NCBI GenBank assembly: GCA_014843695.1
Contig: CM026390.1
Span: 60,667,851 to 60,731,850, forward strand
Length of the DNA: 64,000 nt
From: Archivesica marissinica
Lineage: Eukaryota; Mollusca; Bivalvia; Venerida; Vesicomyidae
Reading direction: 5' to 3'
The first letter of the stretch is position 1, and every line of letters starts with the position of its first letter. The translations under genes were made by a program, and so were the position numbers. Below, piece by piece: positions 44,408 to 55,908 of the stretch. The notes below the pieces were generated by a model that saw nothing but the letters and a program-made list of their open reading frames with translations, did not search any database and was not told the origin of the DNA.

Positions 44408-44540
44408 GTATACAAATTTAGTTTAGCTGGATTGCGAAACAAGTTCATGAAGGAGAGAAGAGGCAATGTGGAATTTAAATGCCTTGCCTAAGGGCACAGT
44501 CGTAACGGCTCCAGCGGGGTTCGAACTCCAGACCCTAATT
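44408..44540 (-). mobile_element. SINE-D, deleted inside
   Basis: GGATTGCGAAACAAGTTCAT runs into GAAGGAGAGAAGAGGCAATG, so the ATTAATATAAG to GGAATCCATC part is missing. It ends at GGGGTTCGAACTCCAGACCC. Confidence 0.8.
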
Positions 44541-45208
44541 AAATATATCCGAGGGTATATACTCTTAGATAGAGGTTTCGTGTACATGTACATTGTTAAT
44601 GTTAATTTTAAGAAGTAATATTTGTCTTTCGGTTATCTATAGTCACCTAATACATCGTTTGCAGTTCAGACTTGTAGGAATTAATCACGCAGGCCGTAGG
44701 CCTAAGTGGTTCATTCCGACGCTCAGAACGACATAATAGTTCGTGCCGAAATCCATTTTGTCATTCGGAAATTAAATTCAATTTGTTAGACTATTATAGA
44801 TACCAAACAAGTCCGGAGTTATTCATGGTTTGTTTGTTTATTTGTTTCTTTCTTTCTTTGTCTGTGTTTGTTTGTGTTTGTTTGTTCGGACTATACGCAT
44901 GCATCTTACTAAATGCCGTGTCCTGGAACACTTAAATTGTTCCGTACTGCTTTGTCTTGCTGTGTTAAGTGTATCTACCAAGGAATTCCAATTTCGTACG
45001 GATTTATTGTTCACGAATATAGCAAAGCAATACACCAAGAATAGTCTGTATTGTTGTCTCCAAATGTCGTATTCTCAACATAGAAGAAGACATTGGTATA
45101 GCATATTTTCTTATCGACATTGGTGGACCTGTTCATGAAGTGATCGACACGAACAATACAGCTCAATGATTGGCGATGTGACACAAAGTGTATTAACGAA
45201 TTATAAAA
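44541..45208. other. No gene recognised; T/G-rich microsatellite near 44825-44885
   Basis: A degenerate (TTTG)n/(TTTC)n tract explains the hydrophobic frame. No gene is supported. Confidence 0.5.
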
Positions 45209-45360
45209 GTCCGCCACCGTTCATGGTGTAATTGTTACTGTCGCTGACTTGTATAAGACTGTAACATACTCTCACTGATGGTCACTCACTGGTTCGAGCT
45301 CCACTCATACAATGTCTCTTTATATGAAAATGTTGGCAGTTTCTTACGGAGGTTAGTGCT

Positions 45361-46536
45361 AGAGGTGCAACGATTCATCGAAGTTCGATTCGATACATTT
45401 CGGTCGATTCGATTTTCGATTCGGTACCCCGAAATTTCGATTCGATGCGGCAATGTACCGCCATTCGCCCGTGAATTAGGGCCGACGATTTAGTCCTACT
45501 CCTATTTTAGGTTGTTTAACCAAACAGCTTTCCGATAGCAATTTTGCCCGGCGATATTTAGCAAACTGGATTATCCCACGGAGTTGTCTGATCCACCCGC
45601 TGCACTAAAATCCCCCGTCTGGCAGCATTTCGCATTTAAGAAAAAAGATGGTGTGGTTGAAAAGGCAAACACAATATGCAAACATTGCAGCGCAAGCGTA
45701 AGTTACAAATCTGGAACAACTTCAAACATGAACGCACACCTAAAGCGCAAACACAATATCACAGTAGAATCGGATCGGTCTACAAAAAAAAGAGAAACAG
45801 GCAAGCAAGTTGTGACTAGCTCCGGACAGTTACGGCTTACCGATGTCTTCCAAATGAAAAATAAATATGCCAGAACATCGGAAAGGCATGAGATTATTAC
45901 TAAATCCATTGGTGTTTTCATTGCGAAGGATATGCTGTGGATGTTGTGACAGCTCAGAGATCTTGTTTAAACCCAGATCATGTTGATTATCTGGTCTTTT
46001 TGAAGAAAAACCTAGTTCTGTAAATGAACAGAGCAGGAGGTCAAGTCAAAATACTCAGTTTTTTTAACCCTTTGCTCCATGGATGTTCATAACCATTTTC
46101 ATTAAAATTAGTTGTCTGAAAGTTTTAAAAACATTTTACACATCAGCATATAAATCAAGGGAACATTTGCTAAAGTTTGGCAGAGAAGTTCTGTATCATG
46201 TATGCTAACAGGCTACACCCAATCCTGTCTGGTTTGGATATACCCTGTTTGCATAGACTATTTCTATGGAGTAAAATGTTACGTCCAGTGTTCTAGTCAA
46301 AAACGTTAGTGGTTATTCAGTTGTGTAGTTCAAATGGCTAGTATTGAGTGTTCTAGTCAAAATGTTCATACAATTAATCCTTTGTCTAGCCAAAAAGTAC
46401 AAATAATGTCTAGCTTATAGTTGATTAAAAGTAATATTCAGTACCATTTTGCTTTGTCATAAACCCAAAAATCGAATCGAAAAATCGAAAGATTATAAAT
46501 CGAATCGACAGTCACCTGTATCGTTGCAGCCCATAT
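45361..46536 (+). mobile_element. Internally deleted hAT element (ZBED type)
   Basis: Flanked by an 8-base duplication TTAGTGCT / TTAGTGCA (45353-45360 and 46537-46544), the hAT target length. The ends are imperfect inverted repeats around GTGCAACGAT / ATCGTTGCAGC, followed by inverted clusters of TTCGATTCGAT words. It carries a BED zinc-finger N-terminus (45584) and, after 45933 in another frame, the hAT C-terminal end (AQRSCLNPDHVDYLVFLKKN), with the catalytic middle missing. About 1.18 kb, non-autonomous. Confidence 0.88.
45584..45949 (+). pseudogene. BED zinc-finger N-terminus of a hAT transposase, truncated
   Basis: 121 codons. A BED finger spans roughly residues 10-60: W13, F16/F18, then C32-x2-C35 and H52-x4-H57, in KSPVWQHF, ANTICKHCSASV and NMNAHLKRKH. 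It is followed by a basic linker and LTDVFQMKNKYARTSERHEI, then ITKSIGVFIAKDM, which leads into the transposase body of ZBED1-like hAT proteins. After IAKDM the frame runs into four unrelated codons and stops. The next bases in the -1 frame encode the extreme C-terminus of the same family, so a large internal deletion joined the two ends out of frame. A protein of this size could bind DNA but not transpose; whether it is expressed is unknown. Confidence 0.85.
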
Positions 46537-46632
46537 TTAGTGCACCTAGTACTGGTTAATCGCTGGAGCCTGTCCAGGAAACGTGCTGATAGGTACACTG
46601 CCCGTCGCTCAAATGGGCAACCGGTAATAAAA

Positions 46633-47481
46633 GAATTATAAACAAAACTGAAAATACAAAATACACAAACTCACATTCAGTGTCGATTGTATGGAACTTT
46701 TTTTCGTCGCCTCGCAACGCACGCATTCCACTTGCATGGTCCGGTAAGCTGCAGACACGAATTCATATAACTCCATCGCGTTCTCTAGACATTTGAAATA
46801 CAATGCCTGGGTTCAATATATTGCATCATGAAGTGATCCCATTGTCTGCAATGTGATTTATGAAACGTACGGGAATGTAGTTTGGCTAGAACTGTACATA
46901 TGATATGTCCATAATCTCTTATTTATTCCCTAATAGATCATTTATCAGTAGACACATTCCATGTTAATTGTATATACGATGAAATCGCAACGCCTTGAAT
47001 CATGAGTCTCGGTGAATAACGTGTAGTCAGTCTCTTTTACAGCAGATGAAATAATATTACTACGTCAAATTATCAGTCTTGCATTTAATGCACTTAACTA
47101 AACTCAGATTGTATAAAATATTTTAAATAAAACTACATTGCTCTCACATGTGAATTCAACATGACGTCGTAAACAAACACAAACGCAATTTTTATGTAAC
47201 ATAATTGTGTTTTCCGGAATTTTCACATGACTATGACGTGACCTTGGTCAGTAGATAATGTCGGTTTTCACGATTTTAAAAAGGCCCATATATTCCTTTC
47301 TATTTACGTCTGCTTAATGGGTTTTAAGGTACACATAAAAGAGATTAATGAGTATTAACCTATTTTCGATGGTGGTGAATATTTGCCTGTTTGACAGCTT
47401 ATACAAAGCACCTAGTACTGGAGCTGTGACGTCATCCACGTGCAACACGTAAATAGCATCGTGTGAAGAAAAACGTGTTCT
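46633..47481. other. No gene recognised
   Basis: About 850 bases with no domain-bearing frame. Confidence 0.5.
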
Positions 47482-47623
47482 GAAACAGGTGGGGAATGAA
47501 AACAGGTGGGAAATGAAAACAGGTGGGGAATGAAAACAGGTGGGGAATGAAAACAGGTGGGGAATGAAAACAGGTGGGGAATGAAAACAGGTGGGGAATG
47601 AAAACAGGTGGGGAATGAAAACA
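47482..47623. repeat. 17-bp minisatellite, about 8-9 copies
   Basis: The unit is GAATGAAAACAGGTGGG, with one AAATG variant. Each copy has CAGGTG, an E-box of the Snail/ZEB type. Frames stay open on minus as a 17-residue repeat. Confidence 0.93.
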
Positions 47624-47831
47624 GGGCGATTGACGATTAATTCCAGTGCAATCATACGCACGTACTTCATTTGCAAACAGGAATAAATACATGTTACCTA
47701 AAATAGGAAGGCATGTACAAATCAGTTATATATATTTATTAAATAAAAATTAAAAATTAATAAAATCTATAACATTTGTAGACAGTTTAGGTTATCATTG
47801 TATCTGTTCTTTCTTCAAACATGTATGTCCC

Positions 47832-48199
47832 TATCTCTCATCCTCTCCTCTCTCTCTGTCTCTCTCTATCTCTCTCCACACACACACTCTCTCTCTCCAC
47901 ACTCTCTCTCTCTCTTTCTCTCCTTCTCTCTCTCTATCTCTCTCTACACACACTCTCTCTCTCATTCTCTCCTCTCTCTCCTCCTTTCCTCTCTCCCCCT
48001 CTTTCTCTCCCATCTCTCTCCACTCTCTCTCCCATCTCCCCTCTCTATATCTCGCCCCTCTCTATCTTTATCTCCACACACTCTCTCTCCTCCCTCTCTC
48101 TCTTCCCTCTCTCTATCTCTCCCCACTCTCTTTCTCTATATCCCTCTCGCCCCCTCTATCTCTCTCTTCCATATCTCTCCCTCTCTCTCTCTCTCTGTA
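47832..48199. repeat. Polypyrimidine (TC-rich) tract, about 370 bp
   Basis: Almost uninterrupted pyrimidines on plus, made of TCTC with scattered ACACAC, CCC and TATC. No regular unit. The long Ser/Leu frames are by-products. Confidence 0.92.
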
Positions 48200-48541
48200 G
48201 CTCTGCTTATCCGATCACATCATAATAATGAAGGATGTATTGCCAGTACATGTTTATTTTCTATTAATAGTGTTGGCATTAAAACAAGACACTCGCGAGT
48301 TCGTTTTACTGGACAGACAATATAATTATGTTCAATTATTTCATGTTTCTATATAATATCATTCCCTATTATTAACATCAAATATTCGCCAAAGGAGCGA
48401 AATAATATATCTACTAAGTACACATAACAATTTCAAAATAATACGGCGTGATCTACGATCATAACTGATTTTGTTACAGAATAAACGTTATGTTATACGC
48501 ATTGCACATGTGCATATTTTATTTAAGAAATAATAAGTATC
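48200..48541. other. No gene recognised
   Basis: AT-rich sequence after the polypyrimidine tract; nothing recognised. Confidence 0.5.
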
Positions 48542-48724
48542 AACCGAGGTATATCGCAGAATAACCCGAGTTTGAAGTTCTTATGCGTAGAAATATATCA
48601 CGAAGGCCGAAGTCCTGAGTGATATATTTCTACGCATATGAACGACAAACGATAAATGGAATAGCCAAAACACGGTGCGCGCGCAGCATAGTTCAAGGTA
48701 GGTATATCGCAGAATAATCCGAGG
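48542..48724. repeat. Foldback element between direct repeats
   Basis: GTTCTTATGCGTAGAAATAT with ATCAC (48577-48601) and its inverted copy (48619-48643) differ by one base around a 17-base loop. The unit is bounded by direct repeats GAGGTATATCGCAGAATAAC / TAGGTATATCGCAGAATAAT at about 48546 and 48699. Possibly a foldback MITE or part of a larger repeat. Confidence 0.75.
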
Positions 48725-49120
48725 TAGATTTTACTCTACAAGTATGTATGTTATTAGCTGGGTCGTGTTAGAATTTGAAATAATACATATGTTGCTATAT
48801 ATAGTAACGCAATTTTACTGGGAAAATCATTGCATGCGTCGTCAGAAAGTTCGATCGTGTTTCGGCCCGCTCATGCAGGGCCATTATCAGATAATTGCCC
48901 TAGGAAATAATGCACGTTCAAACATGCAACCTCTAAAACAATGGTACATGGGGAGCACGCGCTAGAGGACTTGTCTAACAGACTATCGAAGTTAAATGGC
49001 GAAATAGCTACGTACATGCGTGCAGAAAAGCGAGTCAAATAAATTAGACCCACACTTTGGTGAGACAGGCCTTGGCTTGGTGTATATTATAAATACAGAG
49101 ACTTCTCAATAAATCGTTGA
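48725..49120. other. No gene recognised
   Basis: About 400 bases with frames under 75 codons and no domain. Confidence 0.5.
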
Positions 49121-49353
49121 GACGGATCTGTAGTCCAGTTGTAACACGCTGGACTGGTAATCCAGGGATCGCAGGTTCGACCCCCCGCCTGACCCTACTA
49201 AAATTAACAGTCTTTCAACTGGGACTTTAAACTGAGCTCTCGTGTCGGTGCTGTACACCGTGCACGTAAAAGTACCAGAGGAGACTCTGGAAATGGGTCT
49301 CTGTCTGTATCATTGCACTATCCTCCAAAAATCTAAAATGACTAATCTCTTCA
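49121..49353 (+). mobile_element. SINE-B, plus arm of an inverted pair
   Basis: The head GACGGATCTGTAGTCCAG, B box GCAGGTTCGACCCC, body to ATGACTAATCTCTTCA. The tail (GCGTCGCTC onward) is missing because the second, inverted copy begins here. Confidence 0.9.
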
Positions 49354-49497
49354 GTGCACGGTGTAAAGCACCGACACGAGACCTCGGTTTAACGTCCCAT
49401 CTGAAAGACTGTTAATTGTATTAGGGTCAGACGGATCGAACCTGCGATCCATGGATTACCAGTCCAGCGCATTACTACTGGACTACAGATCCGTCTG
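49354..49497 (-). mobile_element. SINE-B, minus arm of an inverted pair
   Basis: Begins GTGCACGGTGTAAAGCACCG, runs through TAATTGTATTAGGGTCAGAC and GGATTACCAGTCCAG to GACTACAGATCCGTC, the reverse of the SINE-B head. With the preceding copy it makes an imperfect palindrome with stems of about 140 bp. Confidence 0.9.
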
Positions 49498-50103
49498 TAA
49501 TATATAATATTATATATAGCAATTATATGACTGATCAGCGCCTATTAGTCATAATGGTTCCAGTAACGTGATAATTGTAAATCCCTCTGGCAATTATCAC
49601 GTAACTGGGACAATTATCACTAAAGGCACTGGCCAGCCATATATTATAGTATTCTCTGAATAATCTATGCTATCTTAATCATCTTAGAAGTATACATGTA
49701 CCGGATATTGTATTCACCTGGTCTACCCCGACTGTCGCTGGCACACATTCTTGTGTGAACGACAGTTGGAGATATGAAAACCGAACACACACTGAGATTA
49801 CAGCAGCCCTCATAGCCCTCTAAACATCTAGTTATAATAATTGCGATAGGCAAAACCATCACTTTTAGATGATGGGTATTTGAATATTCTTAGAAAACTC
49901 AGTCGCCCAAATGCATTTATGCGGAGACGACTTTAAATAAACTTATTAGTCAGTCAATCTATGCTAAATTATTCCTAAATAGCAGTTTCACTGAATATTG
50001 GAATCTAATAATAAGCACATGTCACTAAACGTGTTTCGGAAATATTACAGTACTTTTGAGAGTTTGTTTATCACAACAGCGATGTTTTTATTTGGTGCTT
50101 TAA
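49498..50103. other. No gene recognised; small hairpin near 49564
   Basis: GTAACGTGATAATTG and CAATTATCACGTAAC (about 49563-49605) form a hairpin, followed by another ACAATTATCAC. No gene. Confidence 0.5.
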
Positions 50104-51327
50104 CTTGCAATTATTTGACATAACCCGATGCTCGTGACGTCTAGCCTTGCAATTATTTGATATAACCCGATGCTCGTGACGTCTAGCCTTGCAATTATTT
50201 GATATAACCCGATGCTCGTGACGTCTAGCCTTGCAATTATTTGATATAACCCGATGCTCGTGACGTCTAGCCTTGCAATTATTTGATATAACCCGATGCT
50301 CGTGACGTCTAGCCTTGCAATTATTTGATATAACCCGATGCTCGTGACGTCTAGCCTTGCAATTATTTGATATAACCCGATGCTCGTGACGTCTAGCCTT
50401 GCAATTATTTGATATAACCCGATGCTCGTGACGTCTAGCCTTGCAATTATTTGATATAACCCGATGCTCGTGACGTCTAGCCTTGCAATTATTTGATATA
50501 ACCCGATGCTCGTGACGTCTAGCCTTGCAATTATTTGATATAACCCGATGCTTGTGACGTCTAGCCTTGCATTATTTGATATAACCCGATGCTCGTGACG
50601 TCTAGCCTTGCAATTATTTTATATAACCCGATGCTCGTGACGTCTAGCCTTGCATTATTTGATATAACCCGATGCTCGTGACGTCTAGCCTTGCAATTAT
50701 TTGATATACCCGATGCTCGTGACGTGTAGCCTTGCAATTATTTGATATAACCCGATGCTCGTGACGTCTAGCCCTTGCAATTATTTGATATAACCCGATG
50801 CTCGTGACGTCTAGCCTTGCAATTATTTGATATAACCCGATGCTCGTGACGTCTAGCCTTGCAATTATTTGATATAACCCGATGCTCGTGACGTCTAGCC
50901 TTGCAATTATTTGATATAACCCGATGCTCGTGACGTCTAGCCTTGCAATTATTTGATATAACCCGATGCTCGTGACGTCTAGCCTTGCAATTATTTGATA
51001 TAACCCGATGCTCGTGACGTCTAGCCTTGCAATTATTTGATATAACCCGATGCTCGTGACGTCTAGCCTTGCAATTATTTGATATAACCCGATGCTCGTG
51101 ACGTCTAGCCTTGCAATTATTTGATATAACCCGATGCTCGTGACGTCTAGCCTTGCAATTATTTGATATAACCCGATGCTCGTGACGTCTAGCCTTGCAA
51201 TTATTTGATATAACCCGATGCTCGTGACGTCTAGCCTTGCAATTATTTGATATAACCCGATGCTCGTGACGTCTAGCCTTGCAATTATTTGATATAACCC
51301 GATGCTCGTGACGTCTAGCCTTGCAAT
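50104..51327. repeat. 42-bp satellite, first block, about 29 copies
   Basis: The unit is TAACCCGATGCTCGTGACGT plus CTAGCCTTGCAATTATTTGATA. Most copies are identical; a cluster of variants sits at 50545-50775 (CTTGTGACG, GCATTATTTG, TTTTATATAA, TATACCCGATG, GACGTGTAG, TAGCCCTTGC). The right half is perfectly uniform. Confidence 0.95.
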
Positions 51328-52430
51328 TTCTTATCACATTCAGCATTATTTTTTACGTTTATTTGCCCATATGAGCGACGCCTCCTGAAGAGATTAGTTA
51401 TTTTAGATTTTGGAGGATAATGCATGATACAGACAGAGACCAATTCCAGAATCTCCTCTGGTTCTTTTACGTGCACGGTGTAAAGCACCGACACGAGACC
51501 TCGGTTTAGCGTCCCATCTGAAAGACTGTTAATTTTATTAGGGTCAGACGGGGGATCGAACCAGCGATCCCTGGAAATAGAAGTTTTTGATTGGTTTACA
51601 ACTAGGGCAAACTGTAATATAGTTTTGGAATGAAATAGCCATTTTTATGAACCATTGCTGTGTGTGTTTGAGTATTCTTTAACATGAATACGTCTGAATT
51701 TCCCGTCCAGGGGTCAGTCCTATACATGTGTTGGTTTCTTATGTTTCTGCTAATGAAGCTAGATGATAAGTTATGTTTGGCTAGAATGAAATGACACAGG
51801 AAACATAAACTTATTATGGTTGACGTAATATGTAGGCTCATTTCGTAATTGCATGTGTATTGTTTCTTTGATTGTGTATTTATGTCAACTTGTATTTCTA
51901 TATTGTTCTCCAAAATCTGTCAATTGTCTGCGAGTTTATGATTTTATTGTTTTTGTTTATAAGAATGTATGTCTATCCCATACTTGTTCGTTGAGATTAG
52001 TGTCCGTCACCATATTACCATACATGTGTCCGTCACCATATTACCTACATGTTTCACTTTGTAATGTTTTGTATTGATGCTTTGTTGAGATTAGTGTCCG
52101 TCACCATATTACCATACATGTTTCACTTTGTAATGTTTTGTATTGATGCTTTGTTGAGATTAGTGTCCGTCACCATATCACCATACATGTTTCACTTTGT
52201 AATGTTGTGTATTGATGCTTTGTTGAGATTAGTGACCGTCACCATATCACCATACATGTTTCACTTTGTAATGTTTTGTATTGATGCTTTGTTGAGATTA
52301 GTGTCCGTCACCATATTACCATACATGTTTCACTTTGTAATGTTTTGTGTAGATGCTTTGTTGAGATGTGTGTCCGTCACCATATTACCATACATGTTTC
52401 ACTTCGTAATGTTTTGTATTGATGCTTTGT
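51328..52430. repeat. Duplicated segment, left copy: SINE-B piece, unique part, 69-bp array
   Basis: Matches 54598-55908 at a constant offset of 3270 up to about 52130. It contains a SINE-B in reverse lacking its head (51345-51577), about 430 bases of unique sequence, and a 69-bp minisatellite (TTGAGATTAGTGTCCGTCAC, CATATTACCATACATGTTTC...) with six to seven copies. The final copies match the final copies of the other array. It ends at the gap. Confidence 0.92.
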
Positions 52431-53430
52431 NNNNNNNNNNNNNNNNNNNNNNNNNNNNNNNNNNNNNNNNNNNNNNNNNNNNNNNNNNNNNNNNNNNNNN
52501 NNNNNNNNNNNNNNNNNNNNNNNNNNNNNNNNNNNNNNNNNNNNNNNNNNNNNNNNNNNNNNNNNNNNNNNNNNNNNNNNNNNNNNNNNNNNNNNNNNNN
52601 NNNNNNNNNNNNNNNNNNNNNNNNNNNNNNNNNNNNNNNNNNNNNNNNNNNNNNNNNNNNNNNNNNNNNNNNNNNNNNNNNNNNNNNNNNNNNNNNNNNN
52701 NNNNNNNNNNNNNNNNNNNNNNNNNNNNNNNNNNNNNNNNNNNNNNNNNNNNNNNNNNNNNNNNNNNNNNNNNNNNNNNNNNNNNNNNNNNNNNNNNNNN
52801 NNNNNNNNNNNNNNNNNNNNNNNNNNNNNNNNNNNNNNNNNNNNNNNNNNNNNNNNNNNNNNNNNNNNNNNNNNNNNNNNNNNNNNNNNNNNNNNNNNNN
52901 NNNNNNNNNNNNNNNNNNNNNNNNNNNNNNNNNNNNNNNNNNNNNNNNNNNNNNNNNNNNNNNNNNNNNNNNNNNNNNNNNNNNNNNNNNNNNNNNNNNN
53001 NNNNNNNNNNNNNNNNNNNNNNNNNNNNNNNNNNNNNNNNNNNNNNNNNNNNNNNNNNNNNNNNNNNNNNNNNNNNNNNNNNNNNNNNNNNNNNNNNNNN
53101 NNNNNNNNNNNNNNNNNNNNNNNNNNNNNNNNNNNNNNNNNNNNNNNNNNNNNNNNNNNNNNNNNNNNNNNNNNNNNNNNNNNNNNNNNNNNNNNNNNNN
53201 NNNNNNNNNNNNNNNNNNNNNNNNNNNNNNNNNNNNNNNNNNNNNNNNNNNNNNNNNNNNNNNNNNNNNNNNNNNNNNNNNNNNNNNNNNNNNNNNNNNN
53301 NNNNNNNNNNNNNNNNNNNNNNNNNNNNNNNNNNNNNNNNNNNNNNNNNNNNNNNNNNNNNNNNNNNNNNNNNNNNNNNNNNNNNNNNNNNNNNNNNNNN
53401 NNNNNNNNNNNNNNNNNNNNNNNNNNNNNN
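52431..53430. other. Assembly gap of exactly 1000 N
   Basis: Placeholder gap. Left flank is the end of the 69-bp array, right flank starts inside the 42-bp satellite, and both flanking blocks are copies of each other. Confidence 0.99.
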
Positions 53431-54597
53431 TAACCCGATGCTCGTGACGTCTAGCCTTGCAATTATTTGATATAACCCGATGCTCGTGACGTCTAGCCTT
53501 GCAATTATTTGATATAACCCGATGCTCGTGACGTCTAGCCTTGCAATTATTTGATATAACCCGATGCTCGTGACGTCTAGCCTTGCAATTATTTGATATA
53601 ACCCGATGCTCGTGACGTCTAGCCTTGCAATTATTTGATATAACCCGATGCTCGTGACGTCTAGCCTTGCAATTATTTGATATAACCCGATGCTCGTGAC
53701 GTCTAGCCTTGCAATTATTTGATATAACCCGATGCTCGTGACGTCTAGCCTTGCAATTATTTGATATAACCCGATGCTCGTGACGTCTAGCCTTGCAATT
53801 ATTTGATATAACCCGATGCTCGTGACGTCTAGCCTTGCAATTATTTGATATAACCCGATGCTCGTGACGTCTAGCCTTGCAATTATTTGATATAACCCGA
53901 TGCTCGTGACGTCTAGCCTTGCAATTATTTGATATAACCCGATGCTCGTGACGTCTAGCCTTGCAATTATTTGATATAACCCGATGCTCGTGACGTCTAG
54001 CCTTGCAATTATTTGATATAACCCGATGCTCGTGACGTCTAGCCTTGCAATTATTTGATATAACCCGATGCTCGTGACGTCTAGCCTTGCAATTATTTGA
54101 TATAACCCGATGCTCGTGACGTCTAGCCTTGCAATTATTTGATATAACCCGATGCTCGTGACGTCTAGCCTTGCAATTATTTGATATAACCCGATGCTCG
54201 TGACGTCTAGCCTTGCAATTATTTGATATAACCCGATGCTCGTGACGTCTAGCCTTGCAATTATTTGATATAACCCGATGCTCGTGACGTCTAGCCTTGC
54301 AATTATTTGATATAACCCGATGCTCGTGACGTCTAGCCTTGCAATTATTTGATATAACCCGATGCTCGTGACGTCTAGCCTTGCAATTATTTGATATAAC
54401 CCGATGCTCGTGACGTCTAGCCTTGCAATTATTTGATATAACCCGATGCTCGTGACGTCTAGCCTTGCAATTATTTGATATAACCCGATGCTCGTGACGT
54501 CTAGCCTTGCAATTATTTGATATAACCCGATGCTCGTGACGTCTAGCCTTGCAATTATTTGATATAACCCGATGCTCGTGACGTCTAGCCTTGCAAT
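53431..54597. repeat. 42-bp satellite, second block, about 28 copies
   Basis: Same unit as 50104-51327. All visible copies look identical. It starts at the gap and ends with the same GCAATTTCTTATCACATTC junction as the first block. Confidence 0.95.
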
Positions 54598-55908
54598 TTC
54601 TTATCACATTCAGCATTATTTTTTACGTTTATTTGCCCATATGAGCGACGCCTCCTGAAGAGATTAGTTATTTTAGATTTTGGAGGATAATGCATGATAC
54701 AGACAGAGACCAATTCCAGAATCTCCTCTGGTTCTTTTACGTGCACGGTGTAAAGCACCGACACGAGACCTCGGTTTAGCGTCCCATCTGAAAGACTGTT
54801 AATTTTATTAGGGTCAGACGGGGGATCGAACCAGCGATCCCTGGAAATAGAAGTTTTTGATTGGTTTACAACTAGGGCAAACTGTAATATAGTTTTGGAA
54901 TGAAATAGCCATTTTTATGAACCATTGCTGTGTGTGTTTGAGTATTCTTTAACATGAATACGTCTGAATTTCCCGTCCAGGGGTCAGTCCTATACATGTG
55001 TTGGTTTCTTATGTTTCTGCTAATGAAGCTAGATGATAAGTTATGTTTGGCTAGAATGAAATGACACAGGAAACATAAACTTATTATGGTTGACGTAATA
55101 TGTAGGCTCATTTCGTAATTGCATGTGTATTGTTTCTTTGATTGTGTATTTATGTCAACTTGTATTTCTATATTGTTCTCCAAAATCTGTCAATTGTCTG
55201 CGAGTTTATGATTTTATTGTTTTTGTTTATAAGAATGTATGTCTATCCCATACTTGTTCGTTGAGATTAGTGTCCGTCACCATATTACCATACATGTGTC
55301 CGTCACCATATTACCTACATGTTTCACTTTGTAATGTTTTGTATTGATGCTTTGTTGAGATTAGTGTCCGTCACCATATTACCATACATGTTTCACTTTG
55401 TAATGTTTTGTATTGATGCTTTGTTGAGATTAGTGTCCGTCACCATATTACCATACATGTTTCACTTTGTAATGTTTTGTATTGATGCTTTGTTGACATT
55501 AGTGTCCCGTCACCATATTACCATACGTGTTTCACTTTGTAATGTTTTGTATTGATGCTTTGTTGAGATTAGTGTCCGTCACCATATTACCATACATGTT
55601 TCACTCTGTAATGTTTTGTATTGATGCTTAGTTGAGATTAGTGTCCGTCACCATATTACCATCCATGTTTCACTTTGTAATGTTTTATATTGATACTTTG
55701 TTGAGATTAGTGTCCGTCACCATATTACCATACATGTTTCACTTTGTAATGTTTTGTATTGATGCTTTGTTGCGATTAGTGTCCGTCACCATATTACCAT
55801 ACATGTTTCACTTTGTAATGTTTTGTGTAGATGCTTTGTTGAGATGTGTGTCCGTCACCATATTACCATACATGTTTCACTTCGTAATGTTTTGTATTGA
55901 TGCTTTGT
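54598..55908. repeat. Duplicated segment, right copy, with longer 69-bp array
   Basis: Identical to the left copy over the SINE-B part (54615-54847) and the unique part (to about 55290). The 69-bp array has about nine copies here, with private variants (GTCCCGTCACC, CATCCATG, TGATACTTTG, TGCGATTAG), then shares the same last units and exits into unique sequence at CATGGGCCAGAAATGG. Confidence 0.92.

Larger units (their letters stand above)
45209..46632 (+). mobile_element. SINE-A split by a hAT insertion
   Basis: The 5' part 45209-45360 (head AGTCCGCCACCG, B box TGGTTCGAGCTCC, TTGGCAGTTTCTTACGGAGG) continues at 46537 (TTAGTGCACCTAGTACTGGT, AATCGCTGGAGCCTGTCCAG, CCCGTCGCTCAAATGGGCAA, CCGGTAATAAAAG). 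The tail is the A1 type. The insertion point is in the GGTTGGTGCACC block. Confidence 0.88.

Noticed and set aside
44830..45138. 102-codon frame starting with a hydrophobic stretch (looks like a signal peptide)
   Set aside because: The hydrophobic part is a TTTG/TTTC microsatellite, and the rest has no domain.
47798..48325. Ser/Leu-rich frame of 175 codons
   Set aside because: Translation of a polypyrimidine tract.
50768..54616. Long open frames through the 42-bp satellite (repeat of NCKARRHEHRVIS), apparently starting with Met
   Set aside because: The unit length is a multiple of three and lacks stops in that frame, so any perfect array stays open. There is no promoter, splice or domain evidence, and one frame crosses the N gap.
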